Source of the DNA: Vibrio chagasii
GTDB lineage: Bacteria; Pseudomonadota; Gammaproteobacteria; Enterobacterales; Vibrionaceae
NCBI RefSeq assembly: GCF_002954585.1
Contig: NZ_MSCI01000002.1
Span: forward strand, 2,272,089 to 2,336,088
Length of the DNA: 64,000 nt
Direction of reading: 5' to 3'
Part shown: positions 35,306-44,023 of the stretch, piece after piece
Layout of the letters: each line of letters opens with the position of its first letter
Numbering within the stretch: the first letter of the stretch is position 1
The notes under the pieces: generated by a model
The model's database searches: none
What the model was told of the DNA's origin: nothing
Seen by the model: the letters and a program-made list of their open reading frames with translations, nothing else
Translations under genes and position numbers: made by a program

Positions 35306-36526
35306 TTATAGAAAGCTTGCACCGTATTCCATTGGCGATGTACCAAAGTAAGACGCTAAGCTTTGGCCGATATCAGCGAACGTATCGCGACGACCTAAAG
35401 AACCAGCAGGAACATTTTTACCGTAAACAATCACAGGGATGTGTTCACGAGTATGGTCTGTACCTGGCCATGTTGGATCACAACCGTGGTCAGCAGTAAG
35501 GATAAGTACATCATCCTCTTTCATCATATCGATGATTTCATTGATACGACCATCGAAGTACTCAAGCGCAGCAGCGTAGCCTGCAACATCACGGCGGTGG
35601 CCGTAAGCTGAGTCAAAATCAACGAAGTTAGTGAACACGATAGTATTGTCACCCGCTTCATTGATCGCTTCTTTAGTCGCTTCAAATAGTGCTGGGATGC
35701 CCGTTGCTTTTGTTTTCTGAGTAATACCACAACCAGCGTAAATATCAGAGATCTTACCGATTGAGTGCACGTTACCGCCCTTCTCATCAACAAGCTTCTG
35801 AAGAATTGTTGCTGCAGGTGGCTCAACTGAAAGGTCACGACGGTTACCAGTACGTTCGAATTGACCTTTACCTGGGCCAATGAACGGACGCGCGATGACA
35901 CGACCGATGTTGTACTCTTCAAGCTCTTCACGAGCGATCTGACAAAGGTCTAGCAAGTTTTGCAGGCCGAATGTCTCTTCGTGACACGCAATCTGAAATA
36001 CAGAGTCCGCAGAAGTGTAGAAGATTGGCAGGCCAGTCTTCATGTGCTCTTCACCTAAGTTATCTAGGATCTCAGTACCAGATGAGTGGCAGTTACCTAG
36101 GAAACCAGATAAACCTGCACGCTCAAGAATGCGATCAGTCAGCTCTTTAGGGAAGCTGTTCTCTTTGTCGGTGAAGTAGCCCCAGTCAAACAGTACCGGT
36201 ACACCCGCGATTTCCCAGTGACCTGATGGCGTGTCTTTACCTGAAGACAGCTCAGCAGCGTGACCGTAAGCACCAATGATTTCTGCGTCTGCATCCATAC
36301 CAGGAGCAAAACGACCTGTAGACTCTTTGTGAGCCATCGCTAAACCTAGTTTAGACAGGTTTGGTAGCGTCAGAGGACCTTGACGATCGGCATTGTCAGC
36401 AAGACCTTTATCACAATGGTCTGCGATGTGACCCATAGTGTCTGAACCTACATCACCGAATTTGTCTGCATCCGCTGTCTCACCGATACCGAATGAATCT
36501 AAAACTAAAATAAATGCTCTTTTCAT
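35306..36526 (-). CDS. deoB: Phosphopentomutase
   Basis: DeoB interconverts (deoxy)ribose-1-phosphate and -5-phosphate. It is an alkaline-phosphatase-superfamily enzyme with two manganese ions: ligands are visible in MKRAFILVLDSFGIGE at the start and LILTADHGCDPTWPGTDHTREHIP near residue 335. The length is 406 residues (407 in E. coli). The chosen ATG has GGTGAAG just upstream; a TTG four codons earlier is less likely. It is third in the deo cluster, between deoA and deoD. Confidence 0.97.
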   Translation of the reverse strand: MKRAFILVLDSFGIGETADADKFGDVGSDTMGHIADHCDKGLADNADRQGPLTLPNLSKLGLAMAHKESTGRFAPGMDADAEIIGAYGHAAELSSGKDTPSGHWEIAGVPVLFDWGYFTDKENSFPKELTDRILERAGLSGFLGNCHSSGTEILDNLGEEHMKTGLPIFYTSADSVFQIACHEETFGLQNLLDLCQIAREELEEYNIGRVIARPFIGPGKGQFERTGNRRDLSVEPPAATILQKLVDEKGGNVHSIGKISDIYAGCGITQKTKATGIPALFEATKEAINEAGDNTIVFTNFVDFDSAYGHRRDVAGYAAALEYFDGRINEIIDMMKEDDVLILTADHGCDPTWPGTDHTREHIPVIVYGKNVPAGSLGRRDTFADIGQSLASYFGTSPMEYGASFL

Positions 36527-36569
36527 TTTCTTCACCAACTTATTGCTCTTTGCACCAGCGCTTTTGATT

Positions 36570-36594
36570 ATCGGTATACGCGAGGTATACCGAT
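36570..36594 (-). other. Intercistronic hairpin between deoA and deoB
   Basis: ATCGGTATAC/GTATACCGAT, ten perfect pairs with a five-base loop, in the 77-base gap. There is no T-run after it on the minus strand, so mRNA stability or processing is a likelier role than termination. Confidence 0.6.
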
Positions 36595-36603
36595 AGCGGT
36601 TAT

Positions 36604-37932
36604 TTACACGTCTTCAGAACGAATCTGACGGTAAACGTCTGGTGTTACTGTATATTCTCCGCCCACAGTGATTGCATTTTGTAATGCCGTTGCAGCTTCT
36701 TGCCACTGTTGTTCGTTGCGAGCATGAATCATTGCTAATGGTTTCTCATCGCTTGCCACTTCGCCAAGACGAATGAAGCTATCGAAACCGACTGCGTAAT
36801 CAATGCTGTCCGTTGCTACGCGACGACCACCGCCCATACCAACTACAGCCATACCAATTGCACGAGTATCCATTGCTGATACCACACCGCTTTCTAGTGC
36901 GTACACTGGTTTAATAATTTCTGCTTTTTCTAGGTAGTTATCGTAGTTTTCTACGAAGTCTGCTGGACCACCAAGGCCCGCTACCATTTTACCGAAGCAC
37001 TCTGCTGCTTTACCGTTATCCAGTACTGCCATCAGTTTTTCGCGCGCTTCTTCTGAATCTTTTGCAAGGTTGCCAAGTACTAGCATTTCCGCACACGATG
37101 CCATCGTAATTTCTAGCAAACGTGGGTTGCGGTATTCACCCGTTAGGAATTGAACCGCTTCACGAACCTCTACTGCGTTACCCGCAGAAGAAGCAAGAAC
37201 TTGGTTCATGTCCGTTAGGATTGCTGTTGTTTTCGTGCCAGCACCGTTTGCTACTGCAACGATAGATTTCGCTAGCTCTTCAGACGCTTCGTAAGTCGGC
37301 ATAAATGCACCTGAACCTACTTTTACGTCCATCACTAGAGAGTCTAGGCCAGCCGCCAGTTTCTTAGATAGGATTGAAGCTGTGATTAGCGAGATGTTGT
37401 CTACTGTTGCTGTGATATCACGAGTTGCGTAAACACGCTTATCAGCAGGCGCTAGATCGCCTGTTTGACCGATGATAGCAACACCCGCATCTTTAGTTAC
37501 TTCACCGAACACATCGTTGGTTGGTGTAATGTTGTAACCAGGGATAGATTCAAGCTTGTCTAGCGTACCGCCAGTGTGGCCAAGACCACGACCAGAGATC
37601 ATTGGAACGAAACCGCCACATGCTGCCACCATAGGGCCAAGCATCAGAGAAGTTACGTCACCAACACCACCGGTAGAGTGTTTATCAACGATTGGGCCAT
37701 CGAAGTTCATGTGGCTCCAGTCGATTACCATGCCAGAGTCACGCATTGCACATGTTAGTGCGATACGTTCTGGCATTGTCATTTCGTTGAAGAAGATAGC
37801 CATTGCGAATGCTGCAATTTGACCTTCAGAGACCGTGTTCTTAGCTACGCCTTGAATGAAGAAGTTAATTTCTTCAGCTGTTAGGACTTCACCATCACGT
37901 TTTCTGCGAATAATTTCTTGAGGTAGATACAT
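36604..37932 (-). CDS. deoA: Thymidine phosphorylase
   Basis: DeoA cleaves thymidine and deoxyuridine to base and deoxyribose-1-phosphate. The signature KHSTGGVGDVTSLMLGP is near residue 84, and GRGLGHTGGTLDKLE near 115. The length, 442 residues, is close to E. coli (440). The ATG follows GGGAGGCACTA, an excellent ribosome site. It lies between deoC and deoB in the order found in E. coli. Confidence 0.97.
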   Translation of the reverse strand: MYLPQEIIRRKRDGEVLTAEEINFFIQGVAKNTVSEGQIAAFAMAIFFNEMTMPERIALTCAMRDSGMVIDWSHMNFDGPIVDKHSTGGVGDVTSLMLGPMVAACGGFVPMISGRGLGHTGGTLDKLESIPGYNITPTNDVFGEVTKDAGVAIIGQTGDLAPADKRVYATRDITATVDNISLITASILSKKLAAGLDSLVMDVKVGSGAFMPTYEASEELAKSIVAVANGAGTKTTAILTDMNQVLASSAGNAVEVREAVQFLTGEYRNPRLLEITMASCAEMLVLGNLAKDSEEAREKLMAVLDNGKAAECFGKMVAGLGGPADFVENYDNYLEKAEIIKPVYALESGVVSAMDTRAIGMAVVGMGGGRRVATDSIDYAVGFDSFIRLGEVASDEKPLAMIHARNEQQWQEAATALQNAITVGGEYTVTPDVYRQIRSEDV

Positions 37933-37982
37933 TAGTGCCTCCCAAACTCTAGTGAGTATGGTTTGTAGGGAAAAGAGGTAAT

Positions 37983-38007
37983 ATGGAGTGACTTAACGTC
38001 ACTCCAT
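37983..38007 (-). other. Intercistronic hairpin between deoC and deoA
   Basis: ATGGAGTGAC/GTCACTCCAT, ten pairs with a five-base loop, 20 bases after the deoC stop. It has no T-run, so it probably stabilises or processes mRNA rather than ending it. Confidence 0.6.
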
Positions 38008-38026
38008 CAAACAGACTTTTAAAGGA

Positions 38027-38803
38027 TTAGTATGCTGCTGGATCAGCAGTTTCGTCTGTCACTTCTAATGTATTAAGAAGGTTAGTTAGTAGGCTTGAAG
38101 CACCAAAGCGGTAGTGCATGTTGTCTGCCCACTCAGCGCCTAGTAGCTCATCAGCCATTGCTAGGTATTGTGCTGCATCTTCAGCGGTACGTACGCCACC
38201 TGCTGGTTTGAAACCTACAGTTTTAGCTACGCCCATGTCACGGATAACTTCTAGCATCATGCGCGCGTACTCTGGAGTTGCGTTTACTGGCACTTTACCT
38301 GTTGAAGTTTTGATGAAGTCAGCGCCTGCTTTGATACAAATCTCAGATGCTTTCTTGATCAGTGCTTCTTCTTTAAGTTCACCAGTTTCGATGATTACTT
38401 TCAGTGTGATGTCGCCACATGCTTCTTTACACTGTTTAACTAGCTCTAAACCTACTTCTTCGTTGCCAGCGATTAGAGCGCGGTATGGAAATACTACGTC
38501 TACTTCGTCTGCACCGTATGCTACTGCTGCTTTTGTTTCAGCAACGGCGATTTCGATGTCATCATTACCATGAGGGAAGTTAGTTACAGTCGCAATACGT
38601 ACTTCTGGAGTACCTTGCTCACGCAACGCTTTCTTAGCTGCTGGGATAAAGCGAGGGTAAATACAGATTGCAGCTGTGTTGCCCACTGCAGTCTTCGCGT
38701 CGTGACAAAGCGCTACAACTTTTTCAGTTGTGTCGTCGTCATTTAACGTAGTTAGGTCCATAAGTTTAAGTGCACGTAGAGCTGCTGCTTTTAAATCGCT
38801 CAT
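38027..38803 (-). CDS. deoC: Deoxyribose-phosphate aldolase
   Basis: DeoC splits deoxyribose-5-phosphate into acetaldehyde and glyceraldehyde-3-phosphate, feeding nucleoside carbon into glycolysis. It is a class I aldolase: the Schiff-base lysine is in FIKTSTGKVPVNAT (about residue 167) and the proton-relay lysine in TVGFKPAGGVR (near 201). The length is 258 residues (259 in E. coli). The ribosome site is GGAGATAGAA. It is first in deoCABD; the control region is the 510-base gap upstream. Confidence 0.97.
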   Translation of the reverse strand: MSDLKAAALRALKLMDLTTLNDDDTTEKVVALCHDAKTAVGNTAAICIYPRFIPAAKKALREQGTPEVRIATVTNFPHGNDDIEIAVAETKAAVAYGADEVDVVFPYRALIAGNEEVGLELVKQCKEACGDITLKVIIETGELKEEALIKKASEICIKAGADFIKTSTGKVPVNATPEYARMMLEVIRDMGVAKTVGFKPAGGVRTAEDAAQYLAMADELLGAEWADNMHYRFGASSLLTNLLNTLEVTDETADPAAY

Positions 38804-39241
38804 TTCTATCTCCGATCAATATATTCAAATAGTTAACTACTTCGCCCTCCATCCAGTATAGATGGATATTTTAGTAATGCTCAGTAGTCACAAATGAACG
38901 GACTTGGTTCCCTGAAGACTTGATAACTTTCGCTATCAATTGCAATCCTTGTCACCGCACAGTACCAGTTTGGTCTATGGCACAACAAATCAGTCATGTT
39001 GTGTCTAACATCTATAGCGTATCGCTAAGTTTGGCTTAATCCCAGAAGAACAACTGCGGACGAATCCAAGCGGTTACTTTCTTGCCAACAAGAGACATCC
39101 TATCTCTTGAGCCTATACATTATAGGTATCCATTAATAAATTGTAGTGCTCCTTAGAACGCAAACGGTTTGTATCTCAAAAAAAACATTCTAGGCCCACC
39201 TTCGAATCAAACTCATATTCAGGTTCGACAGGCCTAAAAAC
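38804..39241 (-). promoter_or_regulatory. Control region of the deo operon
   Basis: The gap between nupC and deoC has no gene. At 39158-39173, ACGCAAACGGTTTGTA matches ten of the twelve fixed PurR positions and is a LacI-family-type palindrome, so PurR or CytR could bind. A stem CAAGAGA/TCTCTTG lies at 39089-39109. No clear CRP site is seen, unlike nupC. In E. coli this operon is controlled by DeoR, CytR and CRP; no deoR gene is in the window. Confidence 0.4.
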
Positions 39242-39275
39242 AAAAAAGCCCCGCAGCAATCTCTTGCTACGGGGC
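39242..39275 (-). terminator. Terminator after nupC
   Basis: GCCCCGTAGCAAG with CTTGCTGCGGGGC-like pairing (one mismatch) and six T residues following on the minus strand, ending 38 bases past the nupC stop. Confidence 0.9.
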
Positions 39276-39313
39276 GATATTAAAGTGGCGTCTATATAAT
39301 CTAATCTACTTAA

Positions 39314-40576
39314 TTAGAAAGATAGGAAGAAGCCAGCAATTGTTGCTGCCATCAGGTTAGATAGAGTACCAGCAATAACCGCTTTAACACCCATACGTGC
39401 GATGTCTTGGCGACGGCTTGGTGCAATACCACCTAGACCACCTAGTAGAATCGCAATAGAAGAAAGGTTTGCGAAACCACATAGTGCGAATGCGATGATA
39501 GCTTGAGTCTTCTCAGACATCACTTGACCAGTCGCTGCAACAACTTGAGCGTTTTCACCAACGTATGGTACGAAGTTTAGGTATGCAACGAATTCGTTAA
39601 CAACTGTCTTCTGGCCAATGAAAGAACCAGCAATAGTTGCTTCTTCCCATGGAACACCAATGATGAATGCTAAAGGTGCGAAGATCCAACCTAGAAGAAG
39701 TTCTAGAGTTAGGTTTTCCATACCGAACCAACCACCGATGCCACCTAGGATACCGTTGATTAGAGCAATTAGACCGATGAATGCTAGTAGCATTGCACCA
39801 ACGTTTAGAGCTAGTTGTAGACCAACTGATGCGCCGCCTGCTGCTGCGTCGATAACGTTAGCTGGCTTGTCGTCACCGCCGTCGATATCGTCAGAGATGT
39901 TGTCATCTGGCGTATCTGTTTCAGGCTTGATGATTTTAGCGAATAGTAGACCACCTGGTGCTGCCATGAATGACGCTGCAACTAGGTACTCGAGAGGAAC
40001 ACCCATAGATGCGTAACCTGCTAGTACACCACCAGCTACAGATGCTAGACCACCACACATTACTGCGAATAGTTCAGAGTTAGTCATCTTAGGAACAAAT
40101 GGACGAACAACTAGAGGAGCTTCTGTTTGGCCAACGAAGATGTTTGCTGCTGCAGACATTGACTCGGCGCGAGAAGTACCTAGAGCTTTCTGAAGACCAC
40201 CACCAAGAACTTTGATTACAAACTGCATTACACCAAGGTAGTAAAGTACAGAGATAAGTGCAGAGAAGAAGATCAATGTTGGTAGAACTTGGAAAGCAAA
40301 GATGAAACCGATACCGTCAACAGAGAAGTTAACTAGGCTACCGAATAGGAAACCAGTACCGTCTTTACCGTAGTCGATTACGTTTGCTACACCAGCAGAG
40401 AAACCTGCAAGCAAATCACGACCCCAAGGGATGTAAAGTACGAATGCACCAAGTGCGAATTGGATAGCGAATGCGCCACCCACCGTTCTAAAGTTAATAG
40501 CTTTGCGGTTGTCAGATAGTAGTACTGCGATTGCAATCAGTACAACCATACCGACTAGGCTCATAAACAGGCTCAT
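39314..40576 (-). CDS. nupC: Concentrative nucleoside transporter (NupC family)
   Basis: An inner-membrane nucleoside symporter of the CNT family. Its 420 residues contain the nucleoside-recognition core (FAFQVLPTLIFFSALISVLYYLGVMQ), the motif GQTEAPLVVRPF near residue 152 and the C-terminal gate region LNFVPYVGENAQVVAATGQVMSEKTQAIIAFALCGFANLSSIAI. The first membrane segment is followed by NFRTVGGAFAIQ. It supplies substrates to DeoD, DeoA, DeoB and DeoC, encoded next door. The ribosome site is GGAAGTCATAAACT. A perfect CRP palindrome lies 145-160 bases upstream. Ion coupling (sodium or proton) is not readable. Confidence 0.93.
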   Translation of the reverse strand: MSLFMSLVGMVVLIAIAVLLSDNRKAINFRTVGGAFAIQFALGAFVLYIPWGRDLLAGFSAGVANVIDYGKDGTGFLFGSLVNFSVDGIGFIFAFQVLPTLIFFSALISVLYYLGVMQFVIKVLGGGLQKALGTSRAESMSAAANIFVGQTEAPLVVRPFVPKMTNSELFAVMCGGLASVAGGVLAGYASMGVPLEYLVAASFMAAPGGLLFAKIIKPETDTPDDNISDDIDGGDDKPANVIDAAAGGASVGLQLALNVGAMLLAFIGLIALINGILGGIGGWFGMENLTLELLLGWIFAPLAFIIGVPWEEATIAGSFIGQKTVVNEFVAYLNFVPYVGENAQVVAATGQVMSEKTQAIIAFALCGFANLSSIAILLGGLGGIAPSRRQDIARMGVKAVIAGTLSNLMAATIAGFFLSF

Positions 40577-40720
40577 AGTTTATGACTTCCTTATTAGTTA
40601 TTTATTGGCGTGTTACAAAATGGGGCTATAAAGCGGGGCCAATTATACTCATGCGACCACTAATAAAGTAATGCCGCCCTCACACTTTCGTAGAAGATTC
40701 ATGTACCATTCATACGCAAA

Positions 40721-40760
40721 TGTGACTCACATCACAATAGAGATGCAATTTACGCAAACG
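40721..40760 (-). promoter_or_regulatory. CRP site with CytR-like repeats before nupC
   Basis: TGTGACTCACATCACA (40721-40736) is a perfect TGTGA-N6-TCACA palindrome. Next to it, at 40744-40760, GCAA recurs in GCAATTTACGCAAACG, reminiscent of CytR half-sites. CRP/CytR control of nucleoside uptake is known in E. coli and studied in V. cholerae. The site also lies near the stop of yjjV, which is transcribed away from it. Confidence 0.65.
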
Positions 40761-40780
40761 ATAAACAAAAACATTAGATT

Positions 40781-41593
40781 TTATTCACATATACCGAATA
40801 CGCGATGGCTATTTTGCCAAATTCGCGCTGCAATCGATTGCTTTGACTCTTTTCTAAGCAAAAAAAGTTCATTTGATATCGTAACTAAATGTTTGGAATG
40901 GTTAACATTTCCTTGGTTTCCATAGATTGGCATATCCGGAGCATCGGTCTCTAACACCAAGCTTTCAAGGGGTAATTTAGCTATGGTTGTGCGTGTTTTT
41001 TGCGCTCTTGGGTAAGTTATCGTTCCACCAACACCAATATAGAAACCAAGCTTAATCCAAGTTAAAGCTTGCTGTTCACTTCCAGAAAAACCGTGAATGA
41101 CCCCACCTAAAGTAAACTTGTGCTGCGTTATTAGCTGAATAAGGCGGTTATAAGACTTCCTTTCATGGATAATCAGAGGCAAATTAAACGCCTTGGCAAG
41201 TTCCATTTGTTGGATAAAAAAGCGTTCTTGTTTCTGCTGTTCCACATCCACAAAAAAGTCTAATCCACACTCACCAATGGCCACACACTGACGTGTTTTT
41301 GAAGCGAGTAATTGATGAAGTTCTTCAAATTGCACCGTATCCGCTTGCTCTAAAAAGTAAGGGTGGAAACCTAATGCGTAGTAAACATTGGGGTGAGATT
41401 GCGCAATTTTCTCCAGCTTATGCCAGTTGTTTTGACCGATAGAAGGGATGAGAAACTTCTCAACTTGAGCCTGTTTTGCCTCTTTGATATACCCATCAAT
41501 GCTCTGCTCATGGGTAAAACCTTGCTCAAACGCCTCAAAGTCCGCATGGCAATGTGTATCAAATAGCGGAAAATCACTTGTTTGCTGTGTCAT
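40781..41593 (-). CDS. TatD-family hydrolase, YjjV type
   Basis: A metal-dependent hydrolase of the TatD family, thought to be a deoxyribonuclease or deoxyribonucleotide hydrolase. The metal motif HCH is in FDTHCHADF near residue 13; GECGLDFF near 100 and VIHGFSG near 157 follow; the final ligand is in VLETDAPDMPIYG near 216. I start at MTQQTSDFPLFDTHCH; the longest frame adds 17 residues that come from the reverse reading of another gene's end. It overlaps the 3' end of the small DUF5363 gene by 20 bases. E. coli yjjV is the likely orthologue. Confidence 0.9.
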   Translation of the reverse strand: MTQQTSDFPLFDTHCHADFEAFEQGFTHEQSIDGYIKEAKQAQVEKFLIPSIGQNNWHKLEKIAQSHPNVYYALGFHPYFLEQADTVQFEELHQLLASKTRQCVAIGECGLDFFVDVEQQKQERFFIQQMELAKAFNLPLIIHERKSYNRLIQLITQHKFTLGGVIHGFSGSEQQALTWIKLGFYIGVGGTITYPRAQKTRTTIAKLPLESLVLETDAPDMPIYGNQGNVNHSKHLVTISNELFLLRKESKQSIAARIWQNSHRVFGICE

Positions 41594-41729
41594 CTTTCCC
41601 ACTCTCAGCTTGCTGCCCTTGAGGATCTCGACGATAAGGTACACAGCTGCGCTTGTTTTCAGGCGTCAAAGCAAGCTCTTCACACCACTTATCGTATTTC
41701 CTAACCCAAGCTTTTATCCAACCGAACAT
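41574..41729 (-). CDS. DUF5363 small protein
   Basis: A 51-residue ORF opening MFGWIKAWVRKYDKWC and containing TPENKRSCVPYRRDP. I recognise the DUF5363 family of small gammaproteobacterial proteins by these two segments; function unknown. The ribosome site is GAGGTAAAT before the ATG. It overlaps the start of the TatD hydrolase gene by 20 bases in another frame, suggesting translational coupling. It is too short for most gene callers and may be missed. Confidence 0.8.
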   Translation of the reverse strand: MFGWIKAWVRKYDKWCEELALTPENKRSCVPYRRDPQGQQAESGKDDTANK

Positions 41730-41766
41730 ATTTACCTCAAACTTACTATCTCAAATAACACGCATT

Positions 41767-41800
41767 AAAAAACGCCTATTGCAGAACAATAGACGTTTTT
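41767..41800 (-). terminator. Terminator after prfC
   Basis: AACGTCTATTG/CAATAGGCGTT with a short loop and six T residues following on the minus strand, 28 bases past the prfC stop. Confidence 0.9.
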
Positions 41801-41827
41801 ATTTAACTCGAATAGAGCTTGAAGAAA

Positions 41828-43408
41828 TTAGTGCTCGCGCGTCGCTCGGAACTTAACGTCTGGGAAACGTTCTGAAGCTAGGTTCAAGTTCACCATTGTA
41901 GGTGCGATGTAAGACAGGTTATCACCACCATCTAGCGCAAGGTTAGATTGGTTCTTACGTTTGAACTCTTCCAGTTTCTTAGCGTCATCACACTCAACCC
42001 AACGAGCTGTTGCAACGTTAACACCTTCGTAGATAGCTTCTACGTTGTATTCTGCTTTCAAGCGCGCTACAACCACGTCGAACTGAAGTACACCAACCGC
42101 ACCAACGATCAGGTCGTTGTTCTGCATAGGGCGGAATACTTGTACTGCGCCCTCTTCTGAAAGCTGAACCAAGCCTTTTAGAAGTTGCTTCTGCTTCAGA
42201 GGATCGCGTAGACGAATACGACGGAATAGTTCAGGCGCAAAGTTTGGAATACCAGAGAACTTCAGGTTCTCACCTTGAGTAAAGGTATCACCAATCTGAA
42301 TTGTGCCGTGGTTATGCAGACCGATAATGTCACCTGCATACGCTTTTTCAGCACGTGCACGGTCGCCCGCCATGAAAGTTACCGCATCAGAAATGCTAAC
42401 GTTCTTACCGGTACGAACGTGGTTCATCTTCATACCTTGGCTGTAAGTACCAGATACGATACGCATGAAAGCGATACGGTCACGGTGTTTAGGGTCCATG
42501 TTTGCTTGGATCTTAAATACGAAACCAGAGAACTTTTCTTCTGTCGCAACAACATCACGCTCGTTGGCTTGGCGAGTTTGCGGTGCCGGAGCCCACTTCG
42601 TTAGACCATCAAGCATGTGGTCAACACCAAAGTTACCAAGTGCAGTACCGAAGTAAACAGGCGTTAGCTCACCAGCAAGGAACAGGTCGTGATCAAACTC
42701 AGGACAAGCACCAATAACAAGCTCTAGCTCTTCACGTACGCTTTCGGCTAGATCAGCACCTACCGCTTCATCTAGATCTGGGTTATCTAAACCTTTGATG
42801 ATACGAACTTCTTGGATCTCGTGGCCGTGACCAGATTCGTACAAGATCGTTTCGTCACGGTGAATGTGGTAAACACCTTTAAACTCTTTACCACAACCGA
42901 TTGGCCATGAAATTGGAGCACAAGCCATACCTAGCTCGCTTTCTACTTCATCAAGCACTTCCATTGGGTCACGAACGTCACGGTCAAGTTTGTTCATAAA
43001 CGTTACGATTGGTGTATCACGTAGACGCGTTACTTCCATCAGTTTACGAGTACGATCTTCGACACCTTTCGCAGCATCGATAACCATCAAACAAGAGTCA
43101 ACCGCCGTTAATGTACGGTACGTATCTTCCGAGAAATCTTCGTGTCCAGGAGTATCTAGTAGGTTTACTAGGCAATCATTGTATGGGAATTGCATTACCG
43201 ACGTAGTTACCGAGATACCACGTTCTTTTTCCATCTCCATCCAGTCAGATTTAGCGTGCTGGTTAGAGCCACGGCCTTTTACGGTACCCGCTTTCTGAAT
43301 CGCGTTTCCGAATAAAAGAACTTTTTCAGTAATCGTGGTTTTACCCGCATCCGGGTGAGAGATAATTGCAAACGTTCTACGTTTGCTCACTTCTTGTTGG
43401 AAAGACAT
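41828..43408 (-). CDS. prfC: Peptide chain release factor 3
   Basis: RF3 is the translational GTPase that removes RF1 and RF2 from the ribosome after peptide release. The G1 motif SHPDAGKTTITEKVLLFG is near residue 17; MEMEKERGISVTTS, DTPGHEDFSEDTYRTL and NKLDRDVRDP give G2-G4. The length is 526 residues (529 in E. coli). It is a single gene between rimI and the DUF5363/TatD pair; in E. coli prfC also lies near holD-rimI. The ribosome site is a weak AAGGGCGACT. Confidence 0.97.
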   Translation of the reverse strand: MSFQQEVSKRRTFAIISHPDAGKTTITEKVLLFGNAIQKAGTVKGRGSNQHAKSDWMEMEKERGISVTTSVMQFPYNDCLVNLLDTPGHEDFSEDTYRTLTAVDSCLMVIDAAKGVEDRTRKLMEVTRLRDTPIVTFMNKLDRDVRDPMEVLDEVESELGMACAPISWPIGCGKEFKGVYHIHRDETILYESGHGHEIQEVRIIKGLDNPDLDEAVGADLAESVREELELVIGACPEFDHDLFLAGELTPVYFGTALGNFGVDHMLDGLTKWAPAPQTRQANERDVVATEEKFSGFVFKIQANMDPKHRDRIAFMRIVSGTYSQGMKMNHVRTGKNVSISDAVTFMAGDRARAEKAYAGDIIGLHNHGTIQIGDTFTQGENLKFSGIPNFAPELFRRIRLRDPLKQKQLLKGLVQLSEEGAVQVFRPMQNNDLIVGAVGVLQFDVVVARLKAEYNVEAIYEGVNVATARWVECDDAKKLEEFKRKNQSNLALDGGDNLSYIAPTMVNLNLASERFPDVKFRATREH

Positions 43409-43436
43409 AGTCGCCCTTTGCTGATCTAAAGCGTAA

Positions 43437-43463
43437 AAAGGGCAAGTAGATAATACTTGCCCT
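43437..43463 (-). terminator. Terminator after rimI
   Basis: AAGGGCAAGTA/TACTTGCCCTT with five T residues beyond on the minus strand. Confidence 0.85.
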
Positions 43464-43567
43464 TGAATTCTGTGTGCGGATTATACAGAAAGCGTGTCAC
43501 TTTCTAAAGGGTCAGTTTACACCCTATTTTTCGCTTACTTTTTGCTTAGCGAAAAGCGACAAGATGA

Positions 43568-44023
43568 CTAGCTAAAAGACATGAAAAGATAGCTCATAAT
43601 GATGGCGTCTTCTTGTCCTTGCTTAGTTGGGTAATAGTTACGACGGCGGTCCACCTCATTAAAGCCGACCTTTTCATAAAGCTTAAACGCGTTCACGTTA
43701 CTTTCGCGAACCTCTAACCACGCACTTTCTGCGTTAGCTTGTTCACACATATCTAGGAAGTGCTCAGCCAGCGCCTTACCGTAACCTTTGCCTTGCTGGC
43801 TTGGATCCACAGCGATGTTAAGTAGCGTCACTTCACCAACGATATTCTGCGCGAAAAAGTATCCGACCACTTGCCCGTCAACTTCAAGAACATGATGACA
43901 AGCACCTCGGCTATTGAGATCTCGGATCATAGTCTCTGACCATGGATGAGAGTGAGCAGCCTTTTCTATCTGCCAAATAGCGTCTAGATGATGGGATGAA
44001 GTCGGTAAAAATTGATTAGTCAT
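43568..44023 (-). CDS. rimI: Ribosomal protein S18-alanine N-acetyltransferase
   Basis: RimI acetylates the N-terminal alanine of ribosomal protein S18. It is a GNAT enzyme; the acetyl-CoA loop is DPSQQGKGYGKALAEHFL near residue 75, and the C-terminal NYYPTKQGQEDAIIMSY carries the conserved tyrosine. I start at MTNQFLPTSSHHLDAI (151 residues; E. coli 148). The 46-residue extension of the longest frame lies within holD in another frame and is spurious. It overlaps the end of holD by eight bases, the arrangement known from E. coli. Confidence 0.93.
   Translation of the reverse strand: MTNQFLPTSSHHLDAIWQIEKAAHSHPWSETMIRDLNSRGACHHVLEVDGQVVGYFFAQNIVGEVTLLNIAVDPSQQGKGYGKALAEHFLDMCEQANAESAWLEVRESNVNAFKLYEKVGFNEVDRRRNYYPTKQGQEDAIIMSYLFMSFS

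Noticed and set aside
38881..38900. CRP site before deoC (TTTGTGACTACTGAGCAT)
   Set aside because: Only the left half matches; the right half has none of the expected bases.
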